From NCBI GenBank assembly GCA_039583875.1, contig CM077165.1:74388757-74452756 (forward strand): DNA of 64,000 nucleotides, written 5' to 3'. This DNA comes from Platanthera guangdongensis. Taxonomy: Eukaryota > Streptophyta > Magnoliopsida > Asparagales > Orchidaceae. Below, in pieces: positions 58,880 through 64,000 of the stretch. The stretch's first letter is position 1. Each line of letters opens with the position of its first letter. The notes below the pieces were generated by a model, which made no database searches, had not been told where the DNA came from, and saw only the letters and a list, made by a program, of their open reading frames with translations. Made by a program: the position numbers and the translations under genes.

Positions 58880-59250
58880 GGAGACCTAGCGGGAAACAAC
58901 GATGGAGACCTTCGGTGAGTAGGAGAGTGTACTGCGTGGTTCGACGGGATTCGTCGGGAGCTTGACGAGAACCTTGCGAGAGCCTTGTGGGAACTTAGGG
59001 GAAGACGATGGAGAACTTGCGGGATTGTGAGAAGGCGGTGCGGGATCCGACGAGAACTTTGCGCGATTCCTACAAGAGAAACCTTGCGGGAACTTTGAGA
59101 GATTCGACGAGCTTCCTTGCGGGATCCGACGGAAGAAACCTTGCGATTTGGCGTGATTTCTGCGAGAGTCGGCGGGACTCGTGTAGCTTGCTCCTTCGGC
59201 GGGATACTTGAGGAAGGTGAAGGGTCGGCGAGATTCCGAGTATATAATGG
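58880..59250 (-). promoter_or_regulatory. Upstream region of SireJ extra ORF: TATA and degenerate half-sites
   Basis: A TATA-like TTATATA is at 59247-59241 (minus). Below it, down to about 58880, are recurring GC-rich words such as CGACGAGAAC, GGCGAGATTC and GGGATTCGTCGGG, one or two bases away from the SireJ U3 half-sites. Unlike SireG and SireI they lie mainly downstream of the TATA and are not clean palindromes, so the parallel is weaker. Confidence 0.4.
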
Positions 59251-59572
59251 GTCGGCGGGATTTGTCTAATTCGAAATTGAAAGGTTTCTCTACTAGGAAT
59301 TTTCACGTTAAGAGGCATTGCAAGATTTTCGAATTATTCTGATGTCAAGTCAATATAAGATCGATAAATACATATATATTGTAAAGCCAATCTATTTGGG
59401 TTTGAGCGAGGCTTCTCCAAACACTTCTTGATGTCAATTGTGAGTTGTCGAGATTCACAAGGACATATCTTCGTTAACTCTTTATTGATGTATAAAGGTT
59501 TGCATATATTGGGTTAACCTATCCTTAGATGTGCACACATACATGTATATACAAAGATGTATCTATATATAA

Positions 59573-59705
<133 letters not shown>

Positions 59706-59933
59706 ATTGTCAATTGAAAACGACTCAAGTCTTGGAACGGATCATGAGTACCTGGGATTTTGAGAGTCATCGTTTTAGTCCCACAGGTAGAACATATTAG
59801 AGGCTCAATGTGAGTATGCTCAAATAGATATCACATCTGTTATTGCAGACGCTTGTTCTAATTTAGTCTTGAGCCACCTACTGTCTAGTTCCCCTCATAT
59901 TTACGGGAACCTAGACTACCCTGCAAGAAAGAA

Positions 59934-61505
59934 TTACCTTACCTTAGGAACCCAAATCATATTGGGTCCTAGGTTCCTGTTAGCATAAGCACGCAACTGC
60001 CTTCCTTCAGAAAACCTGTCAGGAAGACTACCTCTGTCCCGTGAATGTGGGTAAGAACTTGCCGTTGGCACAGAGGGGTTGTGCCAACAGTCGATGGCAA
60101 AGTGTCCCACTTTGCCACAGCACCAACATGGGTGAATGTTGTATCGCCGTTTCCGACCCGATCTAGTGACTGAGGTAGTCACAGTCCTAGGTCTAAACGG
60201 GATAGAGCATGATCTCCTCACAAAATTTCCTCTTCCATCGTGACACGTGAAAGGGTGGAAGGAATGCATGTTGTGAGCGTCATGAGGCCGGGAAGGTGGT
60301 GCCCTCCTTTCAGGCATCCCCCTTTCAGAGGCCCCATGAAAACTTACACCATGACTTCTAACCTCCCTATCCTGTGTCCTCGGGTGGTGAGAAATGTTCT
60401 GTGAGCTAGGACATGCAGATTCGCACCGAGTTGAGGCAGTGGCCGTGAATACAAAGGGCTCAGAAGGAGCCTTAGGTATTCTCTCATGGGTGGCCACGAC
60501 GGCCCTTGCACTATGGGTGTCTCCACATGGGGACAGATCACCCTTGTAGTGACCACGACTATTCCTGTGGTCATACCTGAAGGCATGATGAGTTGCCTTC
60601 CTGCTTGGAGTGGGGGGTCGGAATACCGTTTCCCCATTTCTCCACGAATTAATAATCCGGGAGATCCACCCATTTTCTTGCTTTCTCTTTATAGCATCAA
60701 CCTTGGAAAAGTTTGATACTATTCTTTTCTCATTTTCTAGACTACTCTCTAGAGCTGAGATCTTAGAGTCCTTGACCTTTTTGGATGCCAATTGGAGAAC
60801 CAACAAGATCTTCAGTTGAGCAATCTCTTGAGCTTGCTCCTCAGCAAGTAGGTTGCTTTCCTGAAGGGCTCTTTTCACGGAATCAGAATTTTCTGGAGGA
60901 GAGCAGTTTCTGTCTTCAGAAAGTTCAAAAGATATGGGGCAGGATGAAGATGTTACCTGCTCATCTGTGTTATAGTCATTAGAGCCAGTGACCATTGTTT
61001 CATCCTCATCAGAGCTGCTTTCCTCACTGGCCTCGTCAGTCTCTGACACGGACACTGGAGCTCTGATGCTGTCCGAGTGATGCTTGCCTTCATCTTCAGA
61101 GGTGAGGACCCCCACATAGGCTTCCTCCTTAGGTTGACAGCATATTCCAGCTTTCTCTGACTCCCCCATCCACTCTGATATCATCACCCACATGGATTTA
61201 GCAGTCCTACATTTTGCTAATCTAGAGCGAGAAGCTCCAGACCAGATATCCAAGATAATTTGACGAATCCTCTCGTCCAAGTTAAATAGGGACAGTTCCG
61301 TCTCTGACATCTCAGCAATGCACATGGGCACTTGGATCCCAGAGTCGGAGGTCTTCATGGGAATGAACGGACCCTCTTCCAGGATGAAGGATGCTCGAGG
61401 ATCGATAGCATCAAGGTGAAATGACACTCTCATCCTCCAGATGGGATAATAATCCTTTGTGCATGCGGGGAGTTTGAGTGGCGGTATCTCATAATCCAGC
61501 TCCAT
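59934..61505 (-). CDS. SireJ gag, 523 aa, internally shortened
   Basis: Open from the ATG at 61505. The N-terminal copia gag region (LKLPACTKDYYPIWRMRVSF, CRTAKSMWVMISEWMGES) aligns with SireG gag. After that the gag core of about 200 residues and the first zinc knuckle are missing, the frame being kept. Then an acidic stretch (SSSDEDETMVTGSNDYN), a coiled coil (about 210-265), a Ser/Arg/His-rich region and the terminal knuckle CWCCGKVGHFAIDC near 60130-60090. It ends WVPKVR and TAA at 59936-59934, the same place as the gag stop in SireG. Expected role: RNA packaging in particles, if the shortened core still assembles. Confidence 0.85.
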   Translation of the reverse strand: MELDYEIPPLKLPACTKDYYPIWRMRVSFHLDAIDPRASFILEEGPFIPMKTSDSGIQVPMCIAEMSETELSLFNLDERIRQIILDIWSGASRSRLAKCRTAKSMWVMISEWMGESEKAGICCQPKEEAYVGVLTSEDEGKHHSDSIRAPVSVSETDEASEESSSDEDETMVTGSNDYNTDEQVTSSSCPISFELSEDRNCSPPENSDSVKRALQESNLLAEEQAQEIAQLKILLVLQLASKKVKDSKISALESSLENEKRIVSNFSKVDAIKRKQENGWISRIINSWRNGETVFRPPTPSRKATHHAFRYDHRNSRGHYKGDLSPCGDTHSARAVVATHERIPKAPSEPFVFTATASTRCESACPSSQNISHHPRTQDREVRSHGVSFHGASERGMPERRAPPSRPHDAHNMHSFHPFTCHDGRGNFVRRSCSIPFRPRTVTTSVTRSGRKRRYNIHPCWCCGKVGHFAIDCWHNPSVPTASSYPHSRDRGSLPDRFSEGRQLRAYANRNLGPNMIWVPKVR

Positions 61506-61565
61506 GCCTCTGACACTGGTGGCAGGATTCTACTCAAGGTGTTAACCTTTTTGATGAGCAACCTG

Positions 61566-61577
61566 GCTTTGATACCA
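61566..61577 (-). other. SireJ primer binding site
   Basis: The minus strand reads TGGTATCAAAGC, 2 bp inside the LTR edge at 61580. It is of Met-tRNA type with one change (AAAGC where AGAGC is usual). Confidence 0.85.
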
Positions 61578-61579
61578 CT

Positions 61580-61764
61580 TGAAAGTCCACCTAGTGTCAA
61601 CTATGTGCACCTATGGGGGGGGGGAATAGGTGACATGTAGCGCTTTTGCGGAATTTACGAATGTACCTGCACAATAAAAATAAAAAGCACAGCACACAGA
61701 ATACACAGGCAATTTATAGTGGTTCCCCGACTTGGGTACATCCACTTTCCCCCTTCGACCTATC
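61580..61764 (-). repeat. SireJ 5' LTR fragment (185 bp)
   Basis: This is the end of the LTR next to the primer site, nearly identical to the corresponding part of 54574-56204. It breaks at CGACCTATC, where SireK's 3' LTR begins. CTATC (61760-61764) is the predicted SireK target duplication. Confidence 0.88.
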
Positions 61765-63422
61765 TGAAAGTCCACCTAGTGTCAACTATGTGCACCTATG
61801 GGGGGGGGGGGGGAAGGTGACGTGTGGTTCTTTTGCGGAATTTACGGATGTACCTGCACAATAAAAACAAAAAGCACAGCACACAGAATACACAACAAAT
61901 TTATAGTGGTTCCCCGACTTGGGTACATCCACTTTCCCCCTTCGACCTATCTCCCCAACAAGGGATGACTCGGTCACTTCTCCAACGGGATTGAAATCCA
62001 ATCCCTGCACTAACGGAAGGAGCCCTTCCACACGTGAGAGTCAACACTCCCACAAAACGGGTTGCACCCAACCCTTACAACACGGAACAAAAGTTCCTTT
62101 ACAACGAAATTAAATATAGAGTGTACACGTGATACAAACTTCTTTTGGAGACTACGGTGTTCCTCTTTGTCCGACGACATGTTCTTGAAGTCGATGAAGA
62201 GTCTACAACCTTGGTCTCTCTTGGAGAGGATCTCCCGGAACCGGCGGCGGCAATCCGAGCGGCGGCTTGGTTCGGAGTCGGCGGCAACGAAGGTGCACTG
62301 CTGCAGTGCTTTGAGATCCAAACTTCTTTGCGAAGCAAACTAGGTCTACCAACGGTCACTCTAGGATCGGTCGTCTCGATCGATTCGGACGGGGGGGTTT
62401 TTCCCGGTCAACAAATCGAGAGACAAGAGATCTCTGGATAGACACGTGAGACGCAAGCTTTGCTAAGCTTCTGTCGCCGGAGATCGGGAAGAAGAACGAT
62501 CAGCGGCGGCGACGGACTTGCGCGAGCGGCGACGGAGGCGGCGGAGAGATTTCGCGATATTAGGGTTTCCGCTCGCTCGGCTTCTTTCTGTGTTGGTATT
62601 CCGTTCAAAATACCTGTATATAAATACTGTAGAAGTTTTCCAATATGACCGTTTGTGGGACCCACAATAGGAATCCCCAAATCCCGGTCCAGGAATTTAA
62701 CATCGGCAGAATCCGGTTCAGGAATTTCCAGAAAAATGCCAAGTCAAAATCGGTGAGAATCGAAAGTGATTCTCGCCGAGTCGCCGAGAATCAAAGGTGA
62801 TTCTCGACGATTCGGAGAGAATCATAGATGATTCTCGTCGAATTTGCCTTGGTTGCACGCACTGCTTTAAGCCAGGTCGAGACGGCGAGAATCAACCAGT
62901 GATTCTCGTCGATTCGACGAGAATCACTAGTGATTCTCGCCGAATCGGCGAGAATCACTAAGTGATTCTCGTCGATTCTTACTTAGACGCAGAGGTGCTT
63001 GCTTAGAAGTTGCTGGATCGAGTTCGGCGAGAGTCAACTTCTGATTCTCGACGAATCGGCGAGAATCCCAAGTGATTCTCGTCGATTCTAACTTAGACGA
63101 ATTTTCGTCTTTCCACCTGTGAGATGCTCCTTGACCCATCCTTGCTCCTTGTCTGCTCCTGCATATTTACAGCCCTGTGCTTGAAAATAAGTGCACTCCA
63201 ATAGAGAGAGTACACGTAGGCCAACACACTGATCTGCTCAACAAGGGATTACGTCGTGCAGACCCGTGTATATTGACCTACTGCACCCTGACATTGGTGT
63301 GCCCTTAGCGTGGAAAAACTGCAAGCACAACTAGAAGGATTTTATCAAATACATAGTCTATTGACCTTAGCTTGTCCAGGGGCTTCTTCAAATCAGGTAC
63401 ATTGTGGATACAATACCCAACA
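61765..63422 (-). repeat. SireK 3' LTR (1658 bp)
   Basis: The minus strand begins TGTTGGGTATTG at 63422 and ends GTGGACTTTCA at 61765. It contains a GATTCTCG-type array (62745-63090), a TATA box within GTATTTATATAC (62627-62616) and a poly-C hairpin near the end (61795-61815). Confidence 0.92.
62745..63090. repeat. GATTCTCG/CGAGAATC palindrome array in SireK U3
   Basis: About twelve half-sites in head-to-head pairs (CGAGAATCACTAGTGATTCTCG-like; GAATCGGCGAGAATC), of the same motif family as SireJ. It is directly upstream of the TATA box (minus strand). Clean units outnumber decayed ones. Confidence 0.9.
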
Positions 63423-63680
63423 ATCTCCCCCTATTTGAAGAAGCCTAAACCCTACAAGCTAAGGTGAATAGAACAAATGAGAATGAAAACCATAAACTGA
63501 AAAGAGAGTTAAGTGAGTTATCCATTACCAATACCAATTTCTTGGGAGCAAGCTTGGAGCCACCTTAGCCTTAGCCGAGAGGGTAATCTCCCCCTTTTCG
63601 GCTTCTACAAATCGGGGTCTGTAGCGTTTTACCCTTTGCTCCCCCTCAGTTCTTGCACGAGCCTGGAGCCTCTGTAGTCT
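63423..63680 (-). other. SireK spacer between RNase H and LTR
   Basis: Non-coding. It includes the polypurine tract (AATAGGGGGAGATTG on the minus strand) at the LTR and a CCCCCTTTTCGGC-type stretch. No palindrome array, TATA box or extra ORF is seen here. Confidence 0.7.
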
Positions 63681-64000
63681 TCATTCCTCATAATTCAGCA
63701 TCCCCAATTCAGTCTTGAAAAGATTGAACTTGGCCTCGTCTAGGGGCTTTGTGAATATATCAGCAATCTGCTTGTCCGTGGGGACATAACAGAGAGAGAT
63801 ATCTTTGTTCTCCACGTGCTCCCGAATGAAGTGGTAGCGTACTTCGATATGCTTCGTTCTACTGTGCGACACCGGATTGTTGGCAATGGCAATTGCACTT
63901 GAGGAGTCGCAGTACATGGGTACTTCCTTGAACTGAAGGTCGTAGTCGGCTAGCTGGTTTCTGATCCATAGAAGTTGTGCGCAACAGCTTCCTGCCGAGA
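63681..64000 (-). CDS. SireK RNase H C-terminal part (partial)
   Basis: An open minus-strand frame that continues off the right edge: GSCCAQLLWIRNQLADYDLQ, CDSSSAIAIANNPVSHSRTK, EVRYHFIREHVENKDISL, IADIFTKPLDEAKFNLFKTE, and a stop at 63683-63681. These are the conserved last ~100 residues of copia RNase H, which degrades the RNA strand in RNA-DNA hybrids during reverse transcription. No stop or frameshift is seen in the visible part, so SireK could be, or recently have been, an autonomous element. Confidence 0.9.
   Translation of the reverse strand, partial: SAGSCCAQLLWIRNQLADYDLQFKEVPMYCDSSSAIAIANNPVSHSRTKHIEVRYHFIREHVENKDISLCYVPTDKQIADIFTKPLDEAKFNLFKTELGMLNYEE

Larger units (their letters stand above)
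61765..64000 (-). mobile_element. SireK: 3' end of a SIRE-type element, cut by window edge
   Basis: On the minus strand: RNase H C-terminus, a 258-bp spacer, polypurine tract (63435-63423), 3' LTR. It has no extra ORF between RNase H and the LTR, unlike SireG and SireI. It is inserted in the SireJ 5' LTR and belongs to the same LTR family as SireJ. Confidence 0.88.

Overview
This window is plant (angiosperm) nuclear DNA made almost entirely of LTR retrotransposons. I found no host gene, tRNA, rRNA or CRISPR array. The evidence is the set of plant-type lineages (Ty3 chromovirus of Tekay type, Ty3 Tat type, Ty1/copia SIRE type), long LTRs of 1.6-3.2 kb, Met-tRNA-type primer sites and TG...CA ends with 5-bp target duplications. 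The species cannot be named from the sequence. Labels such as TekA and SireG are mine.

Left nest, 1-20964. TekA (+) is an old, broken chromovirus. It survives as RT/RNase H/IN fragments (5027-6751 and 17553-18693) and a 3' LTR (18755-20964). TekB (-) (1-5026, running off the left edge) and TekC (+) (6752-17552) are both inserted in it. TekC is complete and young: TSD ATGCG, about 22 differences between its 2.77-kb LTRs by eye. It split the TekA integrase zinc finger. TekA itself sits in a ~109-bp tandem satellite (20965-21309).

Middle, 21310-49017. After an AT-rich, LTR-like stretch without genes comes TatF (+), a decayed Tat element. It has gag, protease, RT, two RNase H regions and IN, then a repeat-rich 3' region and an antisense, apparently spliced additional gene with its own TATA box. 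SireG (+, 30155-43221, TSD ACTCT) is inserted in the TatF integrase.

Right nest, 49018-64000. SireH (+, LTR fragment) is split by SireI (-), SireI by SireJ (-), and SireJ by SireK (-, running off the right edge). With TatF this may give five levels of nesting.

The most interesting signal is a cis/trans pairing. Three SIRE elements (SireG, SireI, SireJ) carry a long extra ORF after pol. It is intact in SireG (955 aa) and SireJ (746 aa), although SireG pol is dead and SireJ pol is deleted. The ORFs share N- and C-terminal domains and have NLS-like basic clusters. In SireG and SireI the ORF is preceded by a palindrome array and a TATA box, which copies the layout of the same element's U3. The palindrome differs between elements: TGTCGACA in SireG, TACTCGAGTA in SireI, and GATTCTCG/CGAGAATC in SireJ and SireK. 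The chromoviral LTRs carry comparable arrays. My hypothesis is that the extra ORF encodes a nuclear, sequence-specific regulator or anti-silencing factor that acts on its own element's palindromes.
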